64,000 bases of DNA from Gymnopus androsaceus JB14 (GCA_009733575.1 ML769711.1:1-64000), one strand, 5' to 3'. Numbered from the stretch's first letter, positions 33,915-46,982 are shown. The notes: a model not told the origin generated them from the letters alone. Program-made: numbers and translations.

Positions 33915-35482
33915 ATTCCAGTCAAAGTCTGATGATGTGTGAGTGACAATTCTTTGCTTTCCATTCTTTTGATTTGCTGATTTTGTTTAGCTTTGAGAGA
34001 CTGAGCTTTTTTGGTATCAGCGAATTAATGGTGCATGACGGTGCGAGGAAAGTCACAGCACAAAGGACGGTTGCAAGTGTTGTTATGAGTGTAGTATAAA
34101 TTGTGTATGTAAAATCTGGAAGAAAAAACAACATCGTACTCATGACATCGAATAATCTACTGTATCTCTGTCTATACATAGCCTATCATCACCCCTCGAG
34201 TCCACCCAGTCTCAGATCCAACGGTATTGGATATATGATGCTTCTGCGGGGAACAACTTTGCGATCGAGTTTGCTTTTGCCTCTACGAGGAATGGCATGA
34301 CTGGCTTGAGAGTTAGGGGCGATTTTGGGGGGACTGGACCAGGTGGAAGAACCAGTGGCAGAGACGATTCAAGAAAGCAGAATTTTGGTTTGATTGAATT
34401 TGAGCAATATGTTTATCGACAAGCTATACAAGCTTGTTTAAACTTCATTGTGAGGGCTCCCTTCCTCAATCGTTACGGTTCCTGGCAGTTCGTCCCCGAA
34501 AGTTGCGCAGCAGAACTGTCAGCCTTCTTTGACAAGAGGTGTGTATCGGTTTGTCACCGCTTGTTTCAGCCTTATGTGATGTACTCCGCTCCAACTTGCT
34601 TGTCACAGTCTTGGGTACAAGGTTCTGGCAACAACAGCGCCATCTTCTAGGTCGATAGATCAAAAGAACAAAAGAGAAGAAAAACAGTAACAATACTCCA
34701 ATACAAAATTTTTGTGGTAGTGGAACACGCTTGAAGTAGCAGAGTTGTCGGATCTGATTCTGGAATTGACGTTCAGCACTTTGTGTCATAGACTTTCCTT
34801 CCTTCTTTCCCTTCCATTTACAGTATACGCAGCTTCAAACGTACCAATGTTCAGGTCCAAGCTTTGCTATAAGCGAAGGGTCCATTCCAGTATATCTCAT
34901 AGTCCAAGGCAATCGGAAGTCGTTCATCCCACCAAGAAGCAATGGAGAAGGAGGAAGAAGCTTCATGAGACACGAGATGTATCCAGTAGCTCTACAGACT
35001 TAGTCGGTTATGAGGAGGAGTGGAAAAGATCTCGACGTCCAAAGTACGTTCAAGTTCAAGTTCAAAGGTGGCTAGGACTAAGACTTGACTCATTGGTTCA
35101 TCCGAGAGTTAGATTCCAAGTCTTGCAATGGCGAGTGAGTTGAAACGTTGAAACAGGTTGAAACTCAGGCTGAAGGGCTGCAGCTGGAGCAAAGGGTACT
35201 GCATGCTTTAGGCATGCGCGTTGTAGTACCAGAGAATTGAGCAAAATGGAAGGAGTTTGTCCGAAAGGAAGTACGACGGATAGACGGATGGACGGATTCC
35301 CACAGCACAGTCGGCATCTCCGTCAGAAATTCAGCGCCAGTGGGCGGCCCGAGCAAAAAATTGCCACGGTCAACTGCGCTCGATGGTTCCGCACTTCCTT
35401 ATATTCAAACGTTCAACTAGTTTCTCGCAACCGCATAATAAAAGGATGATTATGAGTCCTTCTTCACCGAACTCGATTCGGA
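33915..35482. other. intergenic, no supported gene
   Basis: Open frames at 34297-34650 and 34745-35143 are of ordinary length for chance and show no domains. The promoter of the gene at 35483 should lie in the last few hundred bases. Confidence 0.4.
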
Positions 35483-36502
35483 ATGGCCTCCGCAATCAAC
35501 TTTGCCAAAGCGTTTGGTTTTGATTCTGTTGCAGCAGCAGCCGTTTTCGCTGTCCTCTACTCCCTTTTCGCAGGTTACTTCGTATTCAAGATCATAAAGG
35601 ATCGTGGAAGGGTGTTGATCTCCTTGACATTATTTTGCCTTAGTACGTTGTTGCTCTTCAAATCGCCGACAATTACTGACTTGCTTTCCTCTTTTTATTC
35701 TTTTTTACATAGTCCGAGTCGCAGCATTCGTTATGCGTGCTATTTCAGCTGGTAACTCAGGTGCTGGAGAGAACGAAAGCCTCTTCATTGCAACAGAAGT
35801 TCTCCTCTCCATCGGTTTCTTTGGTCTACTGTATTCTGCCTATAGTCTTGTCATGGACAGGTGTGTTCTTTTCTTTCCTTGCTTTCTGTTCCGGACCTTT
35901 ACCCTCTTATAGATTGGAGCTTCATCCAAACTCCCAACTCCCTATTCCTATCCTCGGTCAAGCTCTTCACCTAACCCGGAACCGCCGTCTCTTCCGTATG
36001 ACGCTCTTGGTCCCAGTGGCACTAGGTATCGCCGGTATTGACGAAACATCCCAAGACTCTTCGAGTACCACTGGGATTGCCTTGCGCAAAGCTAGTGTAA
36101 TTATCTTTTTGGTTCTTACGATTCTACAAGTGCTGCATACCTTGGTGCTTATTAAAGCTGAACACGAAGGTATGTGCACGAATCCTCGTCAATTGACTAA
36201 GCTAATTTTCATACGTAGACCCTTCTCAATCTTTACCGTCCTCCTCCTTGTCCCTCCGCTCGACGCACACCTCCCTCCTCTTTGGACTCATCTCCCTCTT
36301 CCTGCTCATCCGCGAAATTTTCACCGTCGCCACTATATCCAACCTTGCTAAAGCTAATAACGAACATTTCTGGTACCCTCTTGTTGCGTTACCGGAGCTC
36401 CTCTGTGTGGTTTTGTTCGTTGGAATCTTCTTGGGTAGCTCGGGGATGCAGGCGCAGAAAGGAGTTGAGGAAAATGATGTTGAGAACGGGATATCGATGT
36501 AA
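35483..36502 (+). CDS. seven-helix membrane protein, DUF7702-like
   Basis: Four exons (35483-35642, 35713-35860, 35913-36169, 36219-36502) join with clean GT-AG introns to 849 nt, 282 residues. Hydrophobic helices are at AAAVFAVLYSLFAGYFVF, LISLTLFCLIRVAAFVM, ATEVLLSIGFFGLLYSAYSL, MTLLVPVALGIAGI, ASVIIFLVLTILQVLHTLVL, SLLFGLISLFLLIREIF and YPLVALPELLCVVLFVGIFL. The sequence FCLIRV...R near helix 2 and the 'W.YPL.ALPE' element before the last helix fit the fungal DUF7702 / RTA1-like group of predicted membrane proteins of unknown function. The tail is acidic and cytoplasmic by inference. Family assignment is tentative; membrane topology is well supported. Confidence 0.8.
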
Positions 36503-36911
36503 GCCGGATGTGGGGACACGTTGCGAAGGTATCCACAACTTACGACGATTCTTGATCGCGGTCGACCGTGTTTTGGATCACGTCTTGCAACTTCCTCATA
36601 GAAACGAAATCGCTTTTGATCTCCAATGTAGTTCGGTTTTTCGAAGCTCAACTTCTCTTCGAACTAGCTTGTCTCGATTGGTACGCATTATATCGCGCAC
36701 GCCGTAGCCACGAGAGATAGAAGGACTGCTAGCAGAGAAATCATGAAGAAGATTGGGCGATAGGCAATTGTGGATGAACATAAGTTTATATACTAGTAGG
36801 CGCTAACAATTTGACACTGAGGCTCAAACTCGTCAACTCGTCAAATACTTCAGACCAAACACCACAACATCCTGAACGGTGAACTGCCAAATTGCACGTG
36901 CAAAAATTCTA

Positions 36912-37752
36912 CTAGTGCGGGGCGCTACGTTGTTCGCGACGAATAGCCTCATGACGTTCCTCTAACCGCTGTTGGTCTTCACCATCATCAGTCCTATCAA
37001 CTATAGTCCAATCATTTGCTACGCCCTCTATTGCCTCACCCAACTCTCCTCGTCCGGACTGCAAAAAAACCCCTCCAAAGCACCTCCTTGCCGGATTCTC
37101 GCACAACCCGCCCTCGCCATTTGTCACCTTGAAGTCAAATATGGTGTATACCGGAAGCCATAGGGTTTGGCAGTCCCCCGCAAAAGTAAATTGCGGTTTG
37201 GATCCGAGTTTGAGACCGCCGTTAGGATCTGCACTGGCTTCCCTGATGAGTCGCTTCGATTTTTATTTCGAAATCCTTGGTTTGGGCATGGCTACATGGC
37301 GCATCAGGAATGTTCATATTAATGCCCTCCCATAGCTCCTCGTTCGCTAAATTGTCGTGGTACTTTTTCATCCGCCAGAAGGTGACACTGACTTTCGTAC
37401 CCGAGTCGATGGGATGGCCCTTGGGATGTTTTTGAGCATCTGCGCTGCTCGTTTTGACCGTAGTTTTAACCTTCGGCAATGGGGCCTTTTTCACCGCTGG
37501 CGAGAGGGGCCACTTGCGGTGGGATTCGAAGAATATTGGTTGCGAATCTTTTCGTCGAAAGACATCAACCCGACCTTCCCTTACAGAATTATGAAACCCA
37601 GACGAGGTGGTGATATCCTGAAGATGGTTGTTATCAAGTAGGTATTACGGCGGGATTTGAGAAAGCCTCACATAAACCGGTACTGCGCACACTGTGATAG
37701 TCGATACCAAGAAAGCAGCTGCCGCCGTCGTAGACAAGTAGGTAAAATGCAT
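36912..37752 (-). CDS. secreted protein of unknown function, 239 aa
   Basis: Three exons on the minus strand (37752-37672, 37617-37296, 37228-36912) sum to 720 nt and keep one frame through introns of 54 and 67 nt. The protein begins with a signal peptide, MHFTYLSTTAAAAFLVSTIT followed by VCAVPVY. The mature part contains basic stretches, then LGSKPQFTFAGDCQTLWLPV and a region with two cysteines (GLCENPARRC), ending in a charged tail DDGEDQQRLEERHEAI. I recognise no domain. It may be an extracellular or cell-wall protein. It is convergent with the membrane-protein gene at 35483-36502. Confidence 0.7.
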
Positions 37753-38639
37753 TGTTGTTTTCTGCAGGTATCTTTTGTCAGACAAGAATCGGCTGGAAGA
37801 GTCCAGCAAACTCACTAAAATGATGGCTAGCACAAGAATGGGATGGGCTCGACCAGCGAGTGAGGAAACAAACGGCTGCATCACCAGCCATTATAGCATA
37901 CTGATTGCACAATGATTAACCTACACAGAGTATGCACCATCGGAAGGAAGGCAGGAAGGAAGCAACTTCAAGTCAAATTTACTTTCCAATACTGATACGC
38001 GACGAGCAGCGATGATAGGGTCTTGATAAGGACCCTCAGTCCTCAATTAACATGCGCGTTTTCTGTATCCTTCAAATCTTAAACAGTCAAGTTCTGCAAA
38101 AGCAAGCGTCGCAGTTTCCTTGCTTCTTTCAAGGTCGGTTCACACCACAAGATTGCTTGCACAAGGCTGCGCTGCTTGAAATGAGAATGGATGACTTCCC
38201 GTAACAATTAAAAATAATAAGAGGATGGTCAATTACGGTAATGGAGTGCGCCATGCGGAGGAATGCTAAGCGAGGCTGGCTTCGCGCAATTGCCATCAAA
38301 AACTGTTTAGATTCTTAGAATGGCCTCCCGACCCCTCTGTAACACACTGCTTAGGTATTTGTAGCATACTTTGTGTAAAGCGCTCGTTAGTGATCTTGTT
38401 TACAACCAAACAAGATTTTACTTCAAAGGTCCACTGTGGCACAGTCAATTGTATTCTCTCTGCCTTGAGAAATGTCATTTTCCAATACTGATCGATTACT
38501 GATCTGCCAACGTGACGAGCATGTAAGTGAGTGAAGGAGCCGGATTGGCAGGTTAAGATTCAACGCTTTGATAGGCGCTTGTTTGAACAATGACGCGCCT
38601 CGTAGTAACTATCACCTCGAAACAATACACTGCATGCAG
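37753..38639. other. intergenic, no supported gene
   Basis: This is the upstream region of the secreted-protein gene. A short GGAA microsatellite lies near 37952-37963. No other feature could be supported. Confidence 0.4.
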
Positions 38640-39165
38640 GAACTCATAAGTTTCCATGACAAATCAAAAACTTATTGAAAACAGCCGAAATGTTCCGAAA
38701 ACCGAAGTTTCCGGACTTAGGTAAATCTTATCAATAAACTTATCAATTGCAAACAATAGATAAGTTTTGCCGAAGTTGGCAATCTTATGTGACAACTTAT
38801 AAAAATCTTAATGTGACAAAATGTCACATTAAGATTTCCATAAGTTCATTCAACTTATGAAAACCTTACGGAAAAATTAGGAAAATATATTGAAAAACTT
38901 AGGAAAAACTTATGAAATTGGATAAACAATAAGATTAAGATAAGATTACAATAAGTGGGGAAACTTATGGAAATCCTTTCGTAAACTTAAACTAAACTTA
39001 TGGAAATCAAATGAAAGACATTTAGAAAACTAATGAAAATTTGAGCTTGATAAGATTAAGATAAGATAATCAACATCAGGAAAACTAAGTGAAATCATAT
39101 TGTGTGACTGTGACATGATAAGATTAAGAGATTATTAAAATATGTTCAATATCCCTAATAGAAAA
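38640..39165. repeat. AT-rich degenerate repeats with GATAAG and AACTTATG words
   Basis: The stretch is composed largely of recurring words such as AAACTTATGAAAA, GATAAGATTAAGATAAGAT and TTAGGAAAA. Several GATAAG cores, the consensus bound by GATA factors, occur between 38930 and 39125. It borders the long 29-bp repeat field and may be a different degenerate satellite. Confidence 0.55.
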
Positions 39166-40035
39166 CTTATGAAAATTGGTGTGCTAGATAATCAAGAGTT
39201 GGGCAGGGTGAGCAGCATCCAAGTCTAGAGCCATTGATATGAGCCCGATTCAACATTTCAGCATAAATGATCAAGTGGAATTCAAGCCATTGAGCATGGA
39301 TGAACCAAATTTGAGCCATTGAGCCTGATTTGACCACTGACAATGGATGAGCCCAAGTTGAGCAGTTGAGCATGATCAAGCTGGATTCAAGGAGTTGAGC
39401 ATAAGGTCAGCCCAATTCAAGCCATTAAGTATGGATGGGCAATGGAGCATGATTGAGCCTAATTCAGGCAGTTGAGCACAGATGAGCATGGATGAGCCCA
39501 AATGGAGTAATTGAGGCAGTTGAGTATGGATGAGCCCAAATGGAGCAATTCAGCACAATTTGATCAGTTGAGCATGGATACTTAATCTGTAATTGAGCAG
39601 TACAATTTGAGCAGATGAGCATAGATGAACTCAATTTGAGCCATTGAAGCCATTTGGAACAGATGAGCTTAAGTTGAGCTGTTAAGGAATGATCAAACTA
39701 ATTCAAGCTGTTGAAGCTAAATTGGGCAGTTGAGCATGGAAGCCTAAATTGAGCTCACATTGAATAGCACAGCATGATTCAAGCAGTTGATCATGGACAA
39801 GCTTAAATTGGGCCATTGAGCATGGATGAGCCTAAATTGAGCTGTTGAGCATGATTGGAGTATTGAGGCATTGAGCATGGATGAGCCCAATTTGAGCCAT
39901 TGGGTATGGATAAGTCTAAATTGAGCAGTTGAGCACAGTTCAAGCAGTTGAGTATGGATAAGCCCAAATTGAGCAGTTGAGCATGGTTGAGCCTAAATTG
40001 AGCTGTTGAGCATGATTGGAGTATTGAGGCATTGA

Positions 40036-40922
40036 GGATAATTCTATTAACCAACCCCGCTGTCTGAACACAATCCCTCATTTTGACACAAATCATAACA
40101 ACCCAGCCTACAGACTTTTTTCATTAAGTTCTGAGGCGGCGGAGGCTTGGAGTGATGTGACTGATGTCCGGTGACAAATTTAGTACTGTATGCGTAATAT
40201 CTCTCCAATCGCTTAGGTTCGACCCGCGGACAGGTGTTTAGCCAGTAGAACCGACCCAAAGGCCGTTTTTTGTATTAGAGAGGAGGAAGTACTGGGAGGT
40301 ACGAGCAAGAAAGGTGAAAGGGGGCAAGAAAAACCGAAACCAGTGCTAGATACAGGGTGGGAAACCGAGGTAGTGTAGGTAGCGAGGGGTGGGCAATCAA
40401 TGTACAATGTACTAGACTAGTACGATCGGTGAGGAAGGAAAAAGAGAGAAACAGAGCGTAAGAAAAATATAAAGAATATACCGGAACAGAGACTATACCT
40501 AGTACGATCGGTGAGGAAGGAAAAAGAGAGAAAGGTAGGTACTAGGTAGTAAGCGGTGCTGTATCTATACTCGAGTGTTCAACGAAACCGCGTATACGCG
40601 CCAACACGGAACCATGAAGAAACTTGGGTAATATTACCTGCAGATGGTTCTAGGCTGGAGGGACCATGCTAGCTGAGTGCACTGCTAAGCAGCCCTCTCA
40701 CTTGTAGACCTCAGGCAGGCGGATCCGTGAATCCTGTAGGTAGAAAGGGCCTTAGCGAGGTGCAAGGAGGGGTTACTGTTTAATTTGCTGCTTGTGACAT
40801 TCTCGGCGGGGCTCTGCGGAGGGCTCCGCCTATTGCACTAGGGCTGCTCCAGAGGCGACTCATTGAAGGAGGGTTGTAGCAGGATTGTGTTTGAGCAGCG
40901 GGGTTGGTTAATAGAATTATCC
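40036..40922. mobile_element. Mutator-like non-autonomous element, 887 bp
   Basis: Terminal inverted repeats of ~41 bp begin GGATAATTCTATTAACCAAC at 40036 and end at 40922. They are flanked by a perfect 9-bp target duplication AGGCATTGA (40027-40035 and 40923-40931). A 9-bp duplication with long inverted repeats is typical of Mutator-like elements. The interior holds a ~35-bp direct repeat (TAGTACGATCGGTGAGGAAG at ~40419 and ~40499) and no coding region. It is inserted into the 29-bp repeat field. Confidence 0.85.
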
Positions 40923-41600
40923 AGGCATTGAGCATGGATGAGCCCAATTTGAGCCATTGGGTATGGATAAGTCTAAATTGAGCAGTTGAGTATGGATAAG
41001 CCCAAATTGAGCAGTTAAGCATGGTTGAGCCTGATTAAGCCATTGAGCATGCAGTGAAGCATGATTTGAGCAGTTGAGCATGTATAAGCGTAAGTGGGGC
41101 AGTTCCACATATGGCAAGGCCAATTCAAGCCATTGAGCATAAAAGCAATCCCAATTGATGCTATTAAGCATGTATGAGAAATTGAGCCATTAAACATGAT
41201 CAAGCTAATGGATGAGCCCAAATTGAGCAGTTGAGTATGATAAACCTACATTGAGCAGTTCAGCATATGCCATAAGGTAAGGCCAATTCAAGCTATTGAG
41301 CACAGTTGAGCCCGAATTGAGGTGCTGAGCATGATCAAGCTAATTCAAGCTGTTGGACATGGATAAGCCTAAAATGAGCAGTTGAACATGAATGTGCCCA
41401 AATTCAGCAATTCAGTAGGATTCAAGCAGTTGAGCATGAATAAGCCTAAAGCTCAATTTTAGCCATTGGGTATGAAGCCTAAATTGAGCTGCTGAGCCTG
41501 ATTGAGCCCAATTGAGCCATCGAGCATGAACAGGCACAATTTGAGATATTGAGCATGGATGAGCCAAAATTGAGTGAGTCGTTGAGAACAGATGTGCCTA

Positions 41601-41778
41601 CATCAGCAAAACCTGTATTTTTGCTGGAGAAACCCCATTCATCCAGGACATCTCTGGGGCAAGGTACCCTATTCCAGAGACCTCTGGAGATCTCTGGAGA
41701 AAATTGACAATTTTTTGACAGCTGTCAAGCTCCAGAGATCTCTGGAGGCCTCCAGCAAAAATACAGGTTTTGCTGATG
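41601..41778 (-). mobile_element. TA-flanked MITE, copy 2
   Basis: This 178-bp copy has the same CATCAGCAAAACCTGTATTT ends, flanked by TA at 41599-41600 and 41779-41780. It is in the opposite orientation to the copy at 9553 and inserted in the 29-bp repeat field. Confidence 0.88.
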
Positions 41779-41976
41779 TAGGTTGAGCAGTTGAGCATAA
41801 GTGAGCCCAATTCCAGCTGTTAAGCATGGTTGAGCATGGTTGAGCCTGATTCAGGCAGTTGAGCACAGATGAGCATGAATGAGCCCAAATTGAGCAGTTC
41901 AGTACAATTCAAGCAGTTGAGCATTGAGCATGGATAAGTCTAAATTGAGCCACAGAGCATGATTCAAGCATGTGGG

Positions 41977-42459
41977 TAGTGTTTCTGAGGCTTGGCATGG
42001 TGTGACATGGCATGACATTAAATGACATCAGCGTCAAAACGGCATGGCTTGCTAAATATAGCCAACTGCATGGCTTGACTTCAGCATGCTGCAACTTGAC
42101 CCCAGATTTTTTTTTTCTACCTGTTTGCTACCTGTATACTTTCTTAAGATCTCTCAAAGCTTTGAGATATGCTTCAATGATTCACATATTTATGTTTTTA
42201 CATTTTACACATTGCAAAATGTGGAGGAGAGTGCCCAGAACAATGTCAGCACTAGTTCACACGGACACTCGGCAAACTGGCAAAAGCCCAGACCACCCAA
42301 AAAATAGTACAATTTAGGCCCCGGGAAGCCACTGGCTCAAGCGGCATGCTGTCATATGCTGCACAGATCAAGTCGCCAAGCCGGTAACAGCTTATGACAT
42401 GACTTTAAATGATGTGACAGTGGCATGCTGCCGTTTGAAGTCACGCCGTTGCAACACTA
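41977..42459. mobile_element. non-autonomous hAT-like element, 483 bp
   Basis: Ends TAGTGTT and AACACTA are flanked by a perfect 8-bp duplication CATGTGGG (41969-41976 and 42460-42467), the hAT signature. Subterminal copies of GACATG/CATGGC words occur on both sides. The interior is non-coding. It is unlike the hAT element at 21925, whose ends are TAGGGTCTCGT. Confidence 0.82.
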
Positions 42460-43879
42460 CATGTGGGTATAGTTAACCCAAATTGAGCAGTTCAGCATGA
42501 TTCAAGTGGTTGAGCAGGAATTAGCCTCAATTGAGCAGTGGAGCATAGTCAAGGCCAATTGAGTCATTAGCATGGATGAGCCCAGATTGAGCAGTGAGCA
42601 GTTGAGCACAGATAAGGCTATGTTGGGCATTTGAGCCATTGGGCATGGATCAGCCCCATTGAGCATTTGAGCAAGCTTGAACTTAAATTGAGGTGGTAAG
42701 CAATGAGCATGATTAAGCTCCATTCAAGCAATTGAGCATAGTCAAGCCCAATGTGAGCGGTGAGCATAATATGAGCCCAACTTGAGCAGTCAAACATGGA
42801 TATGCCTCATCATGCTCCATGGCTCAATTTAGACTTATCCGTCCTCAATGGCTCAAATTGGGCTTACTTTGCTTTATACTGAGCTGCTCAACATGAGTTT
42901 ATCCATGCTTACATGCTTGAATCATGCTCAACTGCTCAATTTAGGGTCATCCATTGGAGCATGAGTGAGCCCGATTTGAACAGTTGAGTACTGTGTCACT
43001 ACAACCATGGGTTCACATTAAATTAAAAAATATGACAGCTGTAAGTTCAATTTCTCAAATTGGACTCAATCATGCTCAATGGCTGGATTTAGGCTTATCT
43101 ATGCTCCACACCTTGAATTGGGGTCACCATATGTTCAATAAATTGAATTGGGCTTATCTCTGCTCAAGTGCTCAAATTGGTCTTATCCATGCTCAATTGC
43201 TCAATTAGGATTGAGCCAAATTTGGCAGTTGAGCACAGATAAGCCCTATTTGAGGTGTTGAACATAGATAAACCAATTACTTGAATTGAGCTCCTTCATG
43301 CTTAATGGCACAATTTAAGCTCATACATGCTCAATAGCATGAACTGGGGTTGCTTTTATGCTCAACTGCTCAAATCATGCTTCACTACATGCTCAATGGC
43401 TTAATTGGGCTGAATCATGCTCAACTGCTTGGATTGTGCTGAACTACTCAATTTATGCTTATCCATGCCCAATGGCTCAAGTTGAGCCTGATCATGCTTA
43501 ATGGTTCAATTTAGGCTCATCTTTGCTCAATGGCCTGAGTTGGCCTTGCTTTATGCTGAACTGCTCAATTTAGGATTATTCATGCTCAACTGCTCAGTTT
43601 TGGCTCATCCATGCTCAATGACTCAATTCAGGCTGTTCCATGCACAATCAGCATAAAGCAAGCCTAATTCAAATCATTGAGCATGGATGAGCCAAAACTG
43701 AGCAGTGCAGCATGATTGAAGCAGTTGAGTATGAATAAGCCTAAATTGAGCAGTTCAGCATAAAGCAAGGCCAATTCACGCCATTGAGCAGAGATGAGCC
43801 TAAATTGAACCATTGACCATGATCAAGCTCAATTTGAGCCATTGGGCATGGATAAGCATAAATTGAGCAGTTGAGCCCA

Positions 43880-44015
43880 GGACACAGATATTGTATACAA
43901 ATTACATTACAATTGTAAATAGTATCAATGTCTACAAATTTATTACAATTGCAGGTTCCATCAATATTATCAGTACTAATACTATATATATATATACAGT
44001 TTGCGCTGATTTGAA
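43880..44015. other. AT-rich insertion in the repeat field
   Basis: A 130-bp AT-rich block with ATTACAATTGTAAAT palindromes and an (AT)n run interrupts the 29-bp repeats. I could not define ends or a duplication. Confidence 0.4.
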
Positions 44016-44141
44016 TTAGGCTTGCTTTATGCTGAGCTGCTCAATTTAGATTTATCCATGCTCACATGCTCAATTTGAGCTCATCTGTGCTCAATGTCTC
44101 CATTGAGGCTCATCCATGCTCAATGGTAGGCTTGCCTGATA

Positions 44142-44318
44142 CATCAGCAAAACCTATATTTTCACTGGAGAAAACCCATTCATTTGGGACATCTCTGGAG
44201 CAAGGTACCCTATTCCAGAGACCTCTGGAGATCTCTGGAGAAAATTGACAGTTTTTGACAGCTGTCAAGCTCCAGAGATCTCTAGAGGCCTCCAGCAAAA
44301 ACACAGGTTTTGCTGATG
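44142..44318 (-). mobile_element. TA-flanked MITE, copy 3
   Basis: The 177-bp copy is flanked by TA at 44140-44141 and 44319-44320, in the same orientation as copy 2. Small substitutions include CCTATATT for CCTGTATT at the left end. Confidence 0.88.
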
Positions 44319-45147
44319 TAGGTTGAGCAGTTGAGCATAAGTGAGCCCAATTCCAGCTATTGAGCACAGATGACCCTAAATTGAGGTGTTGAGCATGATC
44401 AAACTAATTCAAGCTGTTGGACATGGGTAAGCCTAAAATGAGCAGTTGAACATGGATGTGCCCAAATTCAGCAATTCAGCAGGATTCAAGCAGTTGAGTA
44501 TGAATAAGCCTAAAGCTCAATTTCAGCCATTGGGCATGAAGCCTAAATTGAGCTGCTGAGCATAATTGAGCCCAATTGAGCCATTGAGCATGAACAAGCA
44601 CAGTTGAGCCAAAATTGAGCAGTTCAGCTGAACCCAATTTGAGCTATTGAGAACAGACGTGCCTAGGTTGAACAGTTCAAGCGCATAAGTGAGCCCAATT
44701 CCAGCCATTAAGCATGGTTAAGCATGGTTGAGCCTGATTCAGGCAGTTGAGCACAGATGTACATGAATGAGCCCAAATTCAAGCAGTTGAGCATTGAGCA
44801 TGGATAAGGCTAAATTGAGCCACAGAGCATCATGATTCAAGCATGTGGGCATGGTTAACCTAAATTGAGCAGTTCAGCATAAAATTATGAGCCTAATTGT
44901 AGCATTGAGTATGAATGAGTCTCAATTGAGCCATGGAGCCTAAATTGAGCAGTTCAGCAAAAAGCAAGCCTAATTTAAGCCATTTAACATGGATGTGCCT
45001 AAATTGAGCTGTTGAGTATGATTTGAACATGTGAGAATGGATAAACCAAATTGCAGTTCAGCGTGAATACACCAAACCTAATTTGAGCCGTTGAGCATGA
45101 ATGAGTCTAAATTCAGCATAGATAAACTTAAATTGCGCAGTTCAGTA

Positions 45148-45321
45148 CATCAGCAAAACCTGTATTTTCACTGGAGGTCTCCAGAGATCTCTGGAGCTTG
45201 ACAGCTGTCAAAAAAACTGTCAATTTTCTCCAGAGATCTCCAGAGGTCTCTGGAATACCTTGCTCCAGAGATGTCCCAAATGAATGGGTTTTCTCCAGTG
45301 AAAATATAGGTTTTGCTGATG
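45148..45321 (+). mobile_element. TA-flanked MITE, copy 4
   Basis: The 174-bp copy is in the orientation of copy 1, flanked by TA at 45146-45147 and 45322-45323. It lacks the six bases around GGGTAC present in copy 1. Confidence 0.88.
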
Positions 45322-46609
45322 TATCAGGCAAGCCTACCATTGAGCATGGATGAACCTCAATGGAGACATTGAGCACAGATGAGCTCAAATTGAGCATGTG
45401 AGCATGGATAAATCTAAATTGAGCAGCTCAGCATAAAGCAAGCCTAATTCAAATCATTGTGCATGGAACAGCCTAAAATGAGTCATTGAGTGTGGATGAG
45501 CCAAAACTGAGCAGCTGAGCATTAATAAGCCTAAATTGAGCAGTTCAGCATAAAGCAAGGCCAATTCAGGCCATTGAGCAAAGATGAGCCTAAATTGAAC
45601 CATTAAGCATGATCAGGCTCAACTTGAGCCATTGGGCATGGATACAACATGGATAAGCATAAATTGAGCATGATTCAGCCCAATTAAGCCATTGAGCATG
45701 TAGTGAAGCATGATTTGAGCAGTTGAGCATAAAAGCAACTCCAGTTCATGCTATTGAGCATGTATGAGCTTAAATGGTGCCATTAAGCATGAAGGGGCTC
45801 GATTCAAGTAATTGGTTTATCTATGTTCAACACCTCAAATAGGGCTTATCTGTGCTCAACTGCCAAGATTTGGCTCAATCCTAATTGAGCGATTGAGCAT
45901 GGATAAGCCCAATTCAATTCATTGAGCATATTGTGACCCCAATTCAACTGTTCAGATTGGGCTTACTCATGCTCCAATGGATGAGCCTGAATTGAGCAGC
46001 TGAGCATGATACAAGCATGTAGGCATGGATAAACTTATACTGTGCAGCTCAACATAAAGTAAGCAAAGTAAGCCTAATTTGAGCCATTGAGTATGCATAA
46101 GTCTCAATTGAGCCATGGAGCATGATGAGGCATATCCTTATTTGACTGCTCAAATTGGGTTCACATTATGCTCACACTCACTTTGGTAATCATGCTCATT
46201 GCTTACCTCCTCAGTTTAAGCTTAGCCTTGCTCAAATGCACAATGGGGTTTATCCATGCCCAATGGCTCAAATGCCCAATTTAGCTTTATCTGTACCCCA
46301 ATGCTCACTGCTCAATTTGGGCTCATTCATGCTAAATGGCTCAATTGGGCTTGACTATGTTCTACTGCTCAATTAATGCTCATCACTGCTCAACCACTTG
46401 AATCATGCTGAACTGTTCAATTTGGCCTCATCCATGCTCAATGGCTCAATTTAGGCTTCCATGCTCAACTGCTCAATTTAGACTGATTTGTACTCAACAG
46501 CTCGAATCATGCTGCACTGCTCAGTTTAGGCTCATCCCATGTTCAATGGTTTAATTAAGGCTTCCATGCTCAACTGCTCCATTTAGACTTATCTGTGCCC
46601 AACTACTCA

Positions 46610-46982
46610 CACTGGGGGCAAAGTCCAAGGCAATCAAATTTTGATTCCCTTACATGGATTGCTGCGGGGACTCTCCAGGGCCTCTGCATGCAATTATGCA
46701 TGTTACAATGGAGTCACAAAGAAAAAGGTGAAATTCTTTTCCAGTGCTTGCCTACTGTTTGATGCCGGATTGTCAAAGGAGTCCAGACCCTATGCCACAC
46801 ATTACAGGCACTGCTGGGCGACAATATTGTCACTTACGCTCGCTTCTTTAATTTATTTTATCTATAGATATGGCTGTGAGTTGATTGTAATAGAATGGTG
46901 AATTTGGAGTGAGTCTCTACAGAATCCCTGGGTAAGCTGTGTAAGGGGGTCAAATTTGATTGCCTTGGGCCTTGCCCCCATG
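46610..46982. mobile_element. CACTA-like MITE, ~373 bp
   Basis: The left end CACTGGGGGCAAAGTCCAAG and the inverted right end CTTGGGCCTTGCCCCCATG share ~40 bp of imperfect inverted repeat, including CAATCAAATTTTGA. It is related at the ends to 48202-48458. The flanking triplets (TCA and TCC) match only partly. The interior reading frame is not a recognisable protein. Confidence 0.65.

Noticed and set aside
33557..33964. 135-codon minus-strand frame over the peptide precursor
   Set aside because: It mirrors the 66-bp repeats of the plus-strand gene, which has a signal peptide, introns and dibasic sites; the minus frame has none of these.
40200..40240. tRNA gene suggested by GGTTCGACCC
   Set aside because: No acceptor stem, anticodon arm or correctly spaced A box can be drawn around it.
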